36,320 nucleotides of DNA from an uncultured bacterium (GCA_905215055.1 CAJMOH010000028.1:1-36320); one strand, 5' to 3'; shown: positions 15,126-23,215, counted from the stretch's first letter. Notes: generated by a model from the sequence alone, not told the origin. Numbers and translations: made by a program.

Positions 15126-15887
15126 ATGTACGCCAAACGGATCATCCCCTGCCTGGACCTGAAAAACGGACGGGTGGTAAAGGGGACCAACTTTGTAGGC
15201 CTGCGGGACGCCGGGGACCCGGTGGAGTGCGCCATCGAGTACGACCGCCAGGGCGCCGACGAGCTGGTGCTGCTGGACATCACAGCCTCCTCTGACGACC
15301 GGGACATCATGGCGGAGATTGTCACCCGGGTGGCGGAGAGCATTTTTATCCCCTTCACTGTGGGGGGCGGCATTCGCACGGTAGAGGATTTCACCCAAAT
15401 CCTGCGGGCCGGGGCGGACAAGGTCTCCGTCAACTCGGCGGCGCTGAAAAATTCCGCCATTATCCAGGAGGCTGCTTACAAATTCGGCAGCCAATGCGTG
15501 GTGGTAGCCATGGACGCCAAGCGCCGCCCGGAGGGAGGCTGGACCCTGTATCTCAACGGCGGCCGGGTGGACACGGGCAGAGACGCGGTGGAATGGGCCA
15601 AAGAGGCACAGCGTCTGGGAGCGGGGGAGATCCTTCTCACCAGCATGGACTGTGACGGCACCAAGGCCGGCTACGACCTGGAGCTGACCCGGGCCGTTTC
15701 AGAGGCGGTGTCCATCCCAGTGATCGCCTCCGGCGGCGCTGGAACCATGGACCACTTTTACGACGCCTTCACCCAGGGGAAGGCCGACGCGGTGTTGGCG
15801 GCGAGCTTGTTCCACTTTCGTGAGATTGCCATCCCCGACCTGAAGGCCTACTTGGCTGGAAGGGGAATTCCTGTGCGCCTGGCGTGA
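15126..15887 (+). CDS. hisF: Imidazole glycerol phosphate synthase, cyclase subunit
   Basis: HisF is the TIM-barrel partner of HisH; it uses the ammonia to close the imidazole ring, giving imidazole glycerol phosphate and AICAR. The 253 residues show RIIPCLDLKNGRVVKGTNF with the catalytic Asp, LVLLDITASSDDR, FTVGGGIRTVEDF, GADKVSVNSAA, LTSMDCDGTKAGYDLEL with the second catalytic Asp, and IASGGAGTMDHF. ATG 15126 follows AAAAGGGGGAGTG at the end of hisH. The two make one enzyme, but hisA, hisI and hisB are absent here. Confidence 0.96.
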   Translation: MYAKRIIPCLDLKNGRVVKGTNFVGLRDAGDPVECAIEYDRQGADELVLLDITASSDDRDIMAEIVTRVAESIFIPFTVGGGIRTVEDFTQILRAGADKVSVNSAALKNSAIIQEAAYKFGSQCVVVAMDAKRRPEGGWTLYLNGGRVDTGRDAVEWAKEAQRLGAGEILLTSMDCDGTKAGYDLELTRAVSEAVSIPVIASGGAGTMDHFYDAFTQGKADAVLAASLFHFREIAIPDLKAYLAGRGIPVRLA

Positions 15888-15919
15888 AGGTCCAGCGGAC
15901 AGAAAACTGCGGTACCCCC

Positions 15920-15948
15920 TTGCCAAAGGGGCAAAAATGTGGTATGAT
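15920..15948 (+). promoter_or_regulatory. Sigma-A promoter for the tRNA gene
   Basis: TTGCCA at 15920-15925, 17 bases, TATGAT at 15943-15948, about 45 bases before the tRNA. A small stem ATCCAGGGG/CCCCTCTGGAT-like lies between promoter and tRNA and would be removed in processing. Confidence 0.75.
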
Positions 15949-15993
15949 CTCTTAGTTGTAAAATCCAGGGGGACAGCCCCTCTGGATGAAGAA

Positions 15994-16070
15994 GGACCAT
16001 TAGCTCAGTTGGTTAGAGCAGCCGGCTCATAACCGGTCGGTCCGGGGTTCGAGTCCCTGATGGTCCACCA
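15994..16070 (+). tRNA. tRNA with CAT anticodon (Met elongator or lysidine-modified Ile2)
   Basis: The 77 bases fold into a full cloverleaf. The acceptor GGACCAT pairs with ATGGTCC; the D arm is TAGCTCAGTTGGTTAGAGC; the anticodon stem GCCGG/CCGGT has the loop CTCATAA with CAT at 16028-16030; the T arm is GGGGTTCGAGTCCC; the discriminator is A and CCA is encoded. A CAT anticodon with this loop can be elongator Met or the Ile tRNA modified by TilS, and I cannot separate them by eye. It is not initiator Met, since the acceptor begins with a G-C pair rather than a mismatch. Confidence 0.95.
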
Positions 16071-16071
16071 G

Positions 16072-16114
16072 GCCGGGTCTGAACGCTTTTCGCGTTTCGG
16101 ACCCGGCTTTTTTT
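16072..16114 (+). terminator. Rho-independent terminator after the tRNA
   Basis: A long stem from GCCGGGTC (16072) to GACCCGGC (ending 16107), extended inward by AACGC/GCGTT, with a T-run at 16108-16114. Confidence 0.92.
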
Positions 16115-16152
16115 GTTTCGCTGGAACGACAAAGCCTTGCGTCCTTCAAGAG

Positions 16153-16190
16153 AAGCCCCGGGGATCGAGAAAGCTCCGGGGCTTTCTTTC
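16153..16190 (+). terminator. Second terminator-like hairpin
   Basis: AAGCCCCGG at 16153-16161 pairs with CCGGGGCTT at 16175-16183, followed by TCTTTCT. It backs up the tRNA terminator and isolates the downstream pair of genes. Confidence 0.65.
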
Positions 16191-16269
16191 TGCCGTGGGT
16201 CACGGGAGGTCCGTCTCTGCATAGAATGAATTATATACAAGATTCGTGGAAGGCAAATGAGGTGATCTT

Positions 16270-16500
16270 TTGGGCAAGCCTTTGTTGGTGGTCAGTTCTG
16301 TGACCTATGCGATGAAGGGCCGGGACCTGCTGTTCCGTCACGGGATTCGGGGATATGTGGAGCGCATTCCCCGCACGGGGGAAACGGGCTGCGGCTATGG
16401 GATCTATGTTCCACAGGGGGCGGACGCCGCCGAACGGATTTTACGGGAAAACCACATTCGAGTGCTGCGGCGCATGGAGCAGGAGGGAGATTTGCCATGA
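16270..16500 (+). CDS. DUF3343 (Se/S carrier-like) protein
   Basis: A 76-residue protein starting at TTG 16270 behind GAGGTGATC. The pattern VVSSVTYAMKGRDLLFRHGI, then TGCGYGIYV with the conserved Cys, and a closing helix AAERILRENHI matches the DUF3343 family, described as a putative selenium/sulfur carrier because of its co-occurrence with selenium metabolism genes. Its stop overlaps the start of a cysteine desulfurase-like gene (ATGA). That pairing supports transfer of sulfur or selenium from the desulfurase to the Cys of this small protein. No selD or yedF is present in the window. Confidence 0.82.
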   Translation: MGKPLLVVSSVTYAMKGRDLLFRHGIRGYVERIPRTGETGCGYGIYVPQGADAAERILRENHIRVLRRMEQEGDLP

Positions 16501-17639
16501 TCTACTTGGACAACAGCGCCACAACCTACCCCAAGCCCCAGGGGGTGCGCCAGGCGGTCCAGCGGGCTTTGACAGAGCAGGGGGCAAACCCTGGGCGCAG
16601 CGGCTATGGCATGTGCCTTCGCACCACCCAGGGGGTGTTTCGCGTGCGGGAGCAGGCGGCGGAGCTGTTCGGCGCGCCAGGGCCGGAGTGCGTGTCTTTT
16701 CAGCCCAGCTGTACCCAGGCGCTGAACCTGGTGCTCAAGGGGATGCTGCGTCCCGGAGATCATGTGGTGGTCTCCGATCTGGAGCACAACGCTGTCATGC
16801 GTCCGCTGGAGGCCCTCAAAAGCCGGGGGGTCACCTATACGGCAGCCGCTGTCACTCCTGGGGACAATGACGCCACCTTGGATGCGTTTCGCCATGCCAT
16901 CGGTCCCAAAACAAGGCTGGCGGTGTGTACCATGGCCTCCAACGTGTTTGGCATCCGCCTGCCGGTGGAGCGCATTACCGCTCTTTGCCATCAGTATGGG
17001 GTGAGAGTCTGTGTGGACGCGGCCCAGGGCGCCGGACTTTTCAGGATCAACGTGATGGAAAGCGGAATCGACTATTTGTGCTGCGCCGGCCACAAAGGGC
17101 TGTACGGCCCTATGGGAACCGGCCTGCTGGTGGTGCGGGAGCCGGACCAGCCTCTTGCCACGCTGGTGGAGGGGGGAACCGGCACCCAGTCCCGCAGCCT
17201 TCTCATGCCGGAGGAACCTCCCGAGCGCTTTGAGAGCGGCACCCTGAATGTGCCGGGAATTCTGGGACTGGGAGCGGGGATGGAGTTTGTCCGCCGCCGG
17301 GGAGAGGAGCGCATCTGCCAGGAGGAGCTGCAAAAGCTCCGCCTTCTTCACCACAGGCTTTCCTCCATGGAGCGGGTCGTTCTGTACACGCCGCCGCCGG
17401 AAATCTCCTGGAGCGCGCCGGTACTGTCCTTCAACCTGCGGGGAGTTCCCAGCGAGCAGGTGGGAGAGTTTTTGGCAAAGGGCGGCATCGCCGTTCGGTG
17501 CGGCCTGCACTGCGCGCCCCTGGCCCATCAAAAGATGAATACCATGGAGACGGGAACGGTGCGGGTGTCCCCCTCTGTCTTTACCCGCAGGGAGGACTTG
17601 GACGCCTTGGCGCTGCGGCTGTCCCACTGGCGGGAATAA
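16497..17639 (+). CDS. Cysteine desulfurase / selenocysteine lyase-like aminotransferase class V
   Basis: A 380-residue PLP enzyme of the NifS/CsdA group. It begins IYLDNSATTYPKP. The cofactor region shows VSDLEHNAVMRPL, VCVDAAQGAG and the PLP lysine in CCAGHKGLYGPMG. The catalytic cysteine segment is RCGLHCAPLAH. Length and motifs match the subgroup of clostridial cysteine desulfurase family proteins found next to DUF3343 genes. It would abstract sulfur from cysteine or selenium from selenocysteine, leaving it on the active Cys. It is translationally coupled to the DUF3343 gene. It is unlikely to be the main IscS/NifS of Fe-S assembly because no scaffold gene is near. Confidence 0.88.
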   Translation: MIYLDNSATTYPKPQGVRQAVQRALTEQGANPGRSGYGMCLRTTQGVFRVREQAAELFGAPGPECVSFQPSCTQALNLVLKGMLRPGDHVVVSDLEHNAVMRPLEALKSRGVTYTAAAVTPGDNDATLDAFRHAIGPKTRLAVCTMASNVFGIRLPVERITALCHQYGVRVCVDAAQGAGLFRINVMESGIDYLCCAGHKGLYGPMGTGLLVVREPDQPLATLVEGGTGTQSRSLLMPEEPPERFESGTLNVPGILGLGAGMEFVRRRGEERICQEELQKLRLLHHRLSSMERVVLYTPPPEISWSAPVLSFNLRGVPSEQVGEFLAKGGIAVRCGLHCAPLAHQKMNTMETGTVRVSPSVFTRREDLDALALRLSHWRE

Positions 17640-17663
17640 TTTTGGGGAATCTGGAAAAAGTCC

Positions 17664-17748
17664 TTTTATTTGCCATTTGTTTATGTTAGAATAAAGCAGG
17701 AAAAGGCTTGCCGCGAAATGCCGCGTGGTTTCTGCCCGCGGCATTTCG
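17664..17748 (+). promoter_or_regulatory. Probable extended -10 promoter and leader hairpin of cdaA
   Basis: TGTTAGAAT at 17684-17692 is an extended -10 box, with a weak -35 (TTTTAT, about 17664). Twenty bases on, CGAAATGCCGCG at 17714-17725 pairs perfectly over 12 bases with CGCGGCATTTCG at 17737-17748, ending 39 bases before the start codon. No T-run follows, so it is a leader structure rather than a terminator. Confidence 0.5.
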
Positions 17749-17787
17749 GCCTGCCGGAAAGAAGTCCAAAGAAAGGGGTGACAAGCC

Positions 17788-18690
17788 GTGGAAGCTGTGA
17801 TGGAGCACATTGCCCAGCTGGGGCAGACCATCCTGAACCTGGCGCGTAACTTCACCTTTAAGGACGCCGTGGACGTGGCCATTGTCACAATCCTGCTTTA
17901 CAGCGCCATCAAGCTGGTGCGGGAGACCCGCGCCGGCCAGCTGGTAAAGGGCATCATCCTGCTGGTGGTGCTGTTTCTCATCTCCTCCTGGCAGAATCTG
18001 CTCATGCTCAACGCCATTCTGCGGGCGTTTTTGTCCTCGGGCATTGTCATTGTGGTGATTCTCTTCCAGCCGGAAATCCGCAAGGCCTTGGAGCAGGTGG
18101 GCCACAGCAAGGTGGCTCAATCCCTGGTCAGCGCTGTTTCCACCAAGGAGAGCGAGGACATGGCCAAGACCCGCAAGGCCATTGAGGGCGTGGTGGACGC
18201 CACCCAGATCCTTCAGCAGCTGCGTATGGGCGCCCTGATTGTTTTTGAACGCAAGACCAAGCTGGGAGAAATTGTGGCTACCGGCACCGTTGTGGAGGCC
18301 GCGCCTTCCGCCCAGCTTATCGCCAATATCTTTTTCAACAAAGCGCCTCTCCACGACGGCGGCATGATTATCCGGGAGGGCCAGGTGTACGCGGCGGGCT
18401 GTATTCTGCCCCTTACCAGCAATGAAAATGTCAGTGCCGAGCTGGGAACCCGTCACCGGGCAGCCTTGGGCATGAGTGAGAATTCCGACGCTGTGGTGGT
18501 GGTGGTTTCTGAGGAAACAGGACAGATCTCCATTGCCATGGAGGGCAAGCTTACCCGGAATTACAACCGGGTTACGCTGCGGGAGGTTTTGGAAAGCGCC
18601 CTGATTGGCTCTCCAGAGGAAACCACAGGCAGCAAGCGCATTTTGGGCAAGCTGGGCTTTGGCGACCGCACTGCCAGAAAGGGGGAGTGA
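17788..18690 (+). CDS. cdaA: Diadenylate cyclase CdaA (c-di-AMP synthase)
   Basis: CdaA joins two ATP into cyclic di-AMP, the messenger that controls potassium and osmotic balance and wall homeostasis. The 300-residue protein has three membrane helices (about residues 28-95, for example GIILLVVLFLISSW and LSSGIVIVVILFQPEIR) and the DAC domain (about 115-265) with APLHDGGMII, where many members have DGA, and GTRHRAALGMSE, the RHR motif. Start GTG 17788 follows GAAAGGGGTGA. cdaR follows after 3 bases. The usual third gene, glmM, is not here. Confidence 0.95.
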   Translation: MEAVMEHIAQLGQTILNLARNFTFKDAVDVAIVTILLYSAIKLVRETRAGQLVKGIILLVVLFLISSWQNLLMLNAILRAFLSSGIVIVVILFQPEIRKALEQVGHSKVAQSLVSAVSTKESEDMAKTRKAIEGVVDATQILQQLRMGALIVFERKTKLGEIVATGTVVEAAPSAQLIANIFFNKAPLHDGGMIIREGQVYAAGCILPLTSNENVSAELGTRHRAALGMSENSDAVVVVVSEETGQISIAMEGKLTRNYNRVTLREVLESALIGSPEETTGSKRILGKLGFGDRTARKGE

Positions 18691-18693
18691 CGG

Positions 18694-20112
18694 ATGAGCG
18701 AAGAAAAAAAGCGCCCCGAAGGACAGAAAAGCAAAAAGCGGAATTTCGCCTTGGGAAAGATCTTCTATCACAACACCTTTGTGCTGGTGTTCTCTTTTCT
18801 GGTGGCGGTGGTCTCCTGGTTTATGATGTCCGCCAACAGTGTGGACAGAAACGTGATTATCCACGATGTTCCCATCGAGCAGCAGATTTCCTCCGCCGCT
18901 CAGGAGGAGGGCCTGCAAATCTTCAGTATGACCTACACCACGGCGGATGTGGAGGTGTCCGGCAACAACCTGCTGACCAGCCAGCTTACCGCCGACGATT
19001 TTTCGGTGAGCGTCACGCTGAACCCCACCTCTACCAAGGTGGCGGGAAATACGCTGCAAAAAATGACCCTTCAGGTGCGGGCGGTAAAGACAAACTCCAT
19101 GGGCAGTTATGAGATCGCCTCTGTCAGCCCGGAGGAGGTCACGGTGGAATACGACCGCTACCGTGAGGCCACGTTTGACATTGAGAACGAGGTTCAATAC
19201 ACCTCCGACGAGGGATACTACGCCTGGACGCCGGTGCTTTCCGCGGACAATGTGACCATCTCCGGTCCCGAGTCCTCGGTGAACCGAATCAGCCGGGTGG
19301 CCGTCAATTATCAGGTGGAAAGCGCCTTGCGGCAGGATGCGCAGTTCTCCTGCCCCATCCGCCTGTACGACCAGAACAACCAGGAAATTACCGATACCTC
19401 CGGGCTGTATCTGACCATGAATGTGGACACCATCGATGTGATCATTCCTGTCAGTCCCATGAAGACCGTCAGTCTGGTGGCCCCCACCCTGCACCAGCCG
19501 GAGGGCTTCTCTGCCAGCCGTATTCAGATCGACCCCGCGGAGATCACCATTGCCGGCACCTCCGAGGTGCTTTCCGGTATCAGTGAGATCCAGCTGGACA
19601 CGGTAATTGACTTTGCCGACCTGGAGGTGGGAGCCAACAATACCTTTACTGCGGAGATTCCGCTGCCTTCTGGGGTGCGGAATTTAAGCGCCACGGGAGA
19701 CGGCACCAGCCAGGCCACCGTAACGGTAAACCTCAACGGCTATGAGGAGGCCAGCGTCTCGGTAAGCTCCGCGAATATCCAGCTGCTCAACGCGCCTTCA
19801 GGGACTTCCCCAGAGCTGGCCACCAACACCCTGGATATCTCCGTGGTGGGGCCGGAGGCTCAGGTGACCCGCATCACCGGCGACGACGTGGCTGTGACAG
19901 TGGATTTGAGCAACTTCCAGAATCAAACGGGAACCGTGGAGGTGCCTGCCACGGTGACGCTGTCGGGCAGCCTGGCGGATTCTTGCTGGGTTGCGGGCGA
20001 GTATACGGTGTCGGTGTCTGTCACCATAACGACAGCGCAAAGCACCGCAATGGCTCGGACGGTTGTGCGCAGCGGCAGAGAGGACGATGTGGCCGCCGCG
20101 CCTCAAAAATGA
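18694..20112 (+). CDS. cdaR: YbbR-domain protein CdaR, regulator of CdaA
   Basis: A 472-residue membrane-anchored protein: a Lys-rich cytoplasmic head, one helix at about residues 26-48 (TFVLVFSFLVAVVSWFMM), and an extracellular part made of about four YbbR repeats. Each repeat has the run of beta strands seen in VTVEYDRYREATFDIEN, VTISGPESSVNRIS, ITIAGTSEVLSGISEIQLD and ISVVGPEAQVTRI. CdaR binds CdaA and tunes its activity. The gene follows cdaA by 3 bases with AAAGGGGGAGTG as ribosome binding site. A terminator closes the transcript. Confidence 0.93.
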   Translation: MSEEKKRPEGQKSKKRNFALGKIFYHNTFVLVFSFLVAVVSWFMMSANSVDRNVIIHDVPIEQQISSAAQEEGLQIFSMTYTTADVEVSGNNLLTSQLTADDFSVSVTLNPTSTKVAGNTLQKMTLQVRAVKTNSMGSYEIASVSPEEVTVEYDRYREATFDIENEVQYTSDEGYYAWTPVLSADNVTISGPESSVNRISRVAVNYQVESALRQDAQFSCPIRLYDQNNQEITDTSGLYLTMNVDTIDVIIPVSPMKTVSLVAPTLHQPEGFSASRIQIDPAEITIAGTSEVLSGISEIQLDTVIDFADLEVGANNTFTAEIPLPSGVRNLSATGDGTSQATVTVNLNGYEEASVSVSSANIQLLNAPSGTSPELATNTLDISVVGPEAQVTRITGDDVAVTVDLSNFQNQTGTVEVPATVTLSGSLADSCWVAGEYTVSVSVTITTAQSTAMARTVVRSGREDDVAAAPQK

Positions 20113-20132
20113 CAAAGCCGCGAGACTCTTTG

Positions 20133-20174
20133 AGAGCGTTCGGGGGATTTTTCCTCCTGGACGCTCTTTTCTTT
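20133..20174 (+). terminator. Rho-independent terminator after cdaR
   Basis: AGAGCGT at 20133-20139 pairs with ACGCTCT at 20161-20167, with an inner GGGGA/TCCTCC pairing, followed by TTTCTTT. The T-rich tail overlaps the -35 box of the next promoter. Confidence 0.82.
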
Positions 20175-20201
20175 GCAAATTTTCAGAGAAGGGTGTATAA
20201 T
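20173..20201 (+). promoter_or_regulatory. Consensus sigma-A promoter for the DUF951-prfA transcript
   Basis: TTGCAA at 20173-20178, 17 bases, TATAAT at 20196-20201. It begins within the tail of the cdaR terminator and leads into the genes from 20270 on. Confidence 0.85.
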
Positions 20202-20269
20202 AATAAATTAGTTTCTGTTTTTGCCCAGCTATCGTGGGCAAGAGAACCTGACGGGAAAGGGTGAGCGAA

Positions 20270-20461
20270 ATGGACGTCCGTGTGGGCGACGTGCTGCGGA
20301 TGAAAAAGGCCCATCCCTGCGGCAGCGTGGAATTTACCGTGCTGCGGGTGGGCATGGATTTTAAAATCCGCTGCAACGGCTGCGGCCGGGAGGTGATGAT
20401 TCCCCGGCTGAAATGCGAGAAGAACATCAAACGAATTCTTCGCCCGGAGGGGGAGGCTTAG
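20270..20461 (+). CDS. DUF951 family small protein
   Basis: A 63-residue protein with VGDVLRMKKAHPCGSVEFTV and IRCNGCGREVMIPRLKCEKNI, the DUF951 signature found across Firmicutes. The K-K-x-HPCG and C-x-x-C-G groups suggest a small nucleic-acid- or metal-binding fold, but no function is established. ATG 20270 follows AAAGGGTGAG. GTG 20261 in frame would add three residues and removes that site. prfA starts 51 bases after its stop. Confidence 0.85.
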   Translation: MDVRVGDVLRMKKAHPCGSVEFTVLRVGMDFKIRCNGCGREVMIPRLKCEKNIKRILRPEGEA

Positions 20462-20512
20462 GGGCTTTTCTAAATGTGCGCCGACAACATTTTTGGAAAG
20501 GCTGTGATTGTC

Positions 20513-21586
20513 ATGTTTGAAAATTTGCAGGTGTTTGAAAACCGATATGAGGAATTGAATTTGAAGCTGTACGATCCTGCCACGGCCGGAGACCGGGAGC
20601 TGTACGCCTCTCTGATGAAGGAGCATAAGGAGCTGGAGCCGATTGTGGAAGTGTACCGTTCCTGGAAGCAGTGCCAGGAGGACTTGTCCGGAGCGAAGGA
20701 GCTGCTGGAGGAGACCTCGGACCGGGAGCTGAAGGAGATGGCTCAGCAAGAGATCAGGGAGAAAGGAGAAGCGCTCTCCCGCCTGGAGGAAGAGCTAAAG
20801 CTGCTCCTGCTGCCCAAGGACCCCAACGACGGGAAAAACGTCATTGTGGAGATTCGAGGCGGCGCCGGCGGGGAGGAGGCTGCCCTCTTTGCCTATAACC
20901 TGTACCGCATGTACACCGCCTACGCGGAAAGCAAGGGCTGGAAAACCGAGATTGTCTCTCTCAACGAGACAGAGCTGGGTGGGTTTAAGGAGGTCAGTTT
21001 TCTCATTGATGGGGAAGGGGCCTACTCCCGGTTAAAATACGAGAGCGGTGTCCACCGGGTCCAGCGGGTGCCGGAGACCGAGGCCCAGGGCCGTATCCAC
21101 ACCTCCACCGCCACGGTAGCTGTTCTGCCGGAGGCGGAAGAGGTGGAGGTGGACATCGACCCCAAGGATTTGCAGATTGATACCTTTCGCTCCAGCGGGG
21201 CGGGAGGCCAGCACATCAACAAGACCTCCTCCGCCATTCGGGTTACCCATCTTCCCACGGGCATGGTGGTGGAGTGTCAGGACGAGCGAAGCCAGTACAA
21301 GAACAAGGAAAAGGCCCTGAAGGTGCTGCGGGCCAGGCTGCTGGACCAGGAGCGAAAAAAGGCCAGCGATCAGGTGGCCCAGGAGCGCCGCAGCCAGGTG
21401 GGAACCGGTGACCGCTCCGAGCGGATTCGCACCTACAATTTCCCCCAGGCCCGGGTGACCGATCATCGCATCGGCCTGACCCTTTACAAGCTGGAGGAGA
21501 TTTTGGGCGGCTCTCTGGATGAGGTCATCGACAACCTGGTGGCAGCTGACCGCGCCGCTCAGCTGGAAGCTTCCCAGCAGGGATAA
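20513..21586 (+). CDS. prfA: Peptide chain release factor 1
   Basis: RF1 ends translation at UAA and UAG. From ATG 20513 there are 357 residues, the normal length. The stop-codon reading motif appears as RVPETEAQGRIHTS, with PxT as PET, and the peptidyl-tRNA hydrolysis motif as SSGAGGQHINKTSSAIR, with GGQ. The C-terminal RIRTYNFPQARVTDHRIGLT and the leading coiled helices (residues 1-100) agree. A GTG at 20504, in frame and closer to GGAAAGG, is a possible start. The usual partner prmC, which methylates the GGQ glutamine, is not adjacent. The fused TsaC-CoaE gene follows after 12 bases. Confidence 0.95.
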   Translation: MFENLQVFENRYEELNLKLYDPATAGDRELYASLMKEHKELEPIVEVYRSWKQCQEDLSGAKELLEETSDRELKEMAQQEIREKGEALSRLEEELKLLLLPKDPNDGKNVIVEIRGGAGGEEAALFAYNLYRMYTAYAESKGWKTEIVSLNETELGGFKEVSFLIDGEGAYSRLKYESGVHRVQRVPETEAQGRIHTSTATVAVLPEAEEVEVDIDPKDLQIDTFRSSGAGGQHINKTSSAIRVTHLPTGMVVECQDERSQYKNKEKALKVLRARLLDQERKKASDQVAQERRSQVGTGDRSERIRTYNFPQARVTDHRIGLTLYKLEEILGGSLDEVIDNLVAADRAAQLEASQQG

Positions 21587-21598
21587 GGAGGGAGTTTT

Positions 21599-23215
21599 AT
21601 GGATACCTTAGTTCTCAACGGCAGCTGTCCAGAGGACATCCAGCGGGCGGGGGACATCCTTCGCCGGGGCGGGCTGGTGGCCATTCCCACGGAGACGGTG
21701 TACGGCTTGGCCGCCAACGCCCTGGACGGCCAGGCTGTGAAAAAAATCTACCAGGCCAAGGGCCGGCCCTCGGATAACCCGCTGATTGTTCACATCAGCC
21801 AGGTTTCCCAGCTGCCGCCCCTGGTAAAAGAGGTGCCGACAGCCGCCAAAAAGCTGGCAGCTGCCTTTTGGCCCGGTCCCCTGACTATCATTCTGCCCAA
21901 GTCGGGCACAGTTCCCCAGGAGACCAGCGGGGGCCTGGACACCGTGGCGGTGCGCTGCCCCTCCCATCCTACGGCACGGGCTGTCATCGACGCTGCCGGG
22001 GTGCCTCTGGCGGCGCCCTCCGCCAATCTGTCGGGAAAGCCGAGCCCCACCACCTTTCACCATGTGCGGGAGGATCTAGACGGCCGGGTAGATGCTCTGC
22101 TGGACGGCGGCGACTGCGATGTAGGGGTGGAGTCCACGGTGCTGACCTTAGCTGCCCCGGTACCCCGCGTCCTCCGGCCCGGCGGGATCACCCTTTCCCA
22201 GCTGCGGGCTGTGCTGGGCCGGGTGGAGGTGGACCCGGCGGTGCTCCATCAGATGGAACAGGGACAGCGGGCCGCGTCTCCGGGAATGAAGTATAAGCAC
22301 TATTCCCCCGCTGCCGACGTGGTGATTGTGGACGCCTCTCCGGAGGACTATGTGGAGTATGTGAACCAGCGGGGAGACGGCTGGGCGCTGTGCTTTGAGG
22401 AGGATGTTCCCTTTCTGCATGTGTCCGCCCTGCCCTATGGCGGCCGGTACGACAGCCAGTCCCAGGCTCACCGGCTGTTCGAGGCCCTGCATCAGCTGGA
22501 CGAATTAGGGGTGGAAAAGGCCTATGCCCACATTCCCCGGAAACGGGACGTGGGCTTGGCGGTGTACAACCGGCTGATCCGGGCGGCGGCTTTTCAGGTG
22601 GTCAACCCCAAGGGACGGCACGTTCTGGGCTTGACCGGCCCCACAGGCGCGGGCAAGTCCACAGTGGGAGAGATCCTGCGGGGGCAGGGCTGCTATGTGG
22701 TGGACTGCGACAGCCTTACCAGAGGTCCCCAGGTGTACGACAGTGACTGCCTGCGGGAGCTGGCCGGTGCCTTTGGACAGGAGGTCCTGCGGGACGGGGC
22801 GCTCAACCGAGGGGAGCTGGCCAAGCGTGCCTTCGCCTCGGAGGAGGCGCGGGTCCGCCTGGGGGAAATCACCTTTCCCCGGATTCTCCGCCGGGTGCGT
22901 CAGCTGCTGGCGGAAGGGGAGGCTCAGGGGTATTCCATTTTGGTGCTGGATGCCCCCACCCTGCTGGAGTCCGGCCTGGATACAGCCTGCTCCCGGATTT
23001 TGGTGGTGAACGCCCCCAAGGAGGAGCGGCTGGAACGGGTTCTCCGGCGGGACGGCATTTCCCGGGAGGCGGCGCTCCGGCGGCTGGAGGCTCAGCCCTC
23101 TCCGGATTTTTACATCTCTCGGGCGGACTTCGTGGCGGAAAACGGCCCAGGCGCCCAGCTGGAGCAGAAGGTGCTTTCCTTCCTCAACGAATTGAAAAGC
23201 GAATTGGAGAACTAA
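21599..23215 (+). CDS. Fusion of threonylcarbamoyl-AMP synthase (TsaC/Sua5) and dephospho-CoA kinase (CoaE)
   Basis: One 538-residue frame holds two enzymes. Residues 1-205 are the YrdC/TsaC domain, which makes threonylcarbamoyl-AMP for tRNA t6A: AIPTETVYGLAANAL, KGRPSDNPLIVHI, WPGPLTIILP and APSANLSGKPSPT. Residues about 228-335 are the Sua5 C-terminal domain, entered through ASPGMKYKHYSP. Residues 342-538 are CoaE, the last step of coenzyme A synthesis: Walker A GPTGAGKST at 347-355, VVDCDSLTR, LDAPTLLESGLD and RVLRRDGISREAALRRLEAQ. Sua5 proteins normally stop near residue 340-350, so the kinase is added at the end. The gap is only a few residues. Start ATG 21599 follows AAGGAGGG. prfA is 12 bases upstream. 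Confidence 0.92.
   Translation: MDTLVLNGSCPEDIQRAGDILRRGGLVAIPTETVYGLAANALDGQAVKKIYQAKGRPSDNPLIVHISQVSQLPPLVKEVPTAAKKLAAAFWPGPLTIILPKSGTVPQETSGGLDTVAVRCPSHPTARAVIDAAGVPLAAPSANLSGKPSPTTFHHVREDLDGRVDALLDGGDCDVGVESTVLTLAAPVPRVLRPGGITLSQLRAVLGRVEVDPAVLHQMEQGQRAASPGMKYKHYSPAADVVIVDASPEDYVEYVNQRGDGWALCFEEDVPFLHVSALPYGGRYDSQSQAHRLFEALHQLDELGVEKAYAHIPRKRDVGLAVYNRLIRAAAFQVVNPKGRHVLGLTGPTGAGKSTVGEILRGQGCYVVDCDSLTRGPQVYDSDCLRELAGAFGQEVLRDGALNRGELAKRAFASEEARVRLGEITFPRILRRVRQLLAEGEAQGYSILVLDAPTLLESGLDTACSRILVVNAPKEERLERVLRRDGISREAALRRLEAQPSPDFYISRADFVAENGPGAQLEQKVLSFLNELKSELEN

Noticed and set aside
16013..16240. Minus-strand 75-residue frame containing GTRTPDRPVMSRLL
   Set aside because: This is the well-known false protein produced by the antisense of a tRNA gene and its terminator.
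17640..17787. c-di-AMP (ydaO-type) riboswitch before cdaA
   Set aside because: The leader is too short and has only one simple hairpin.
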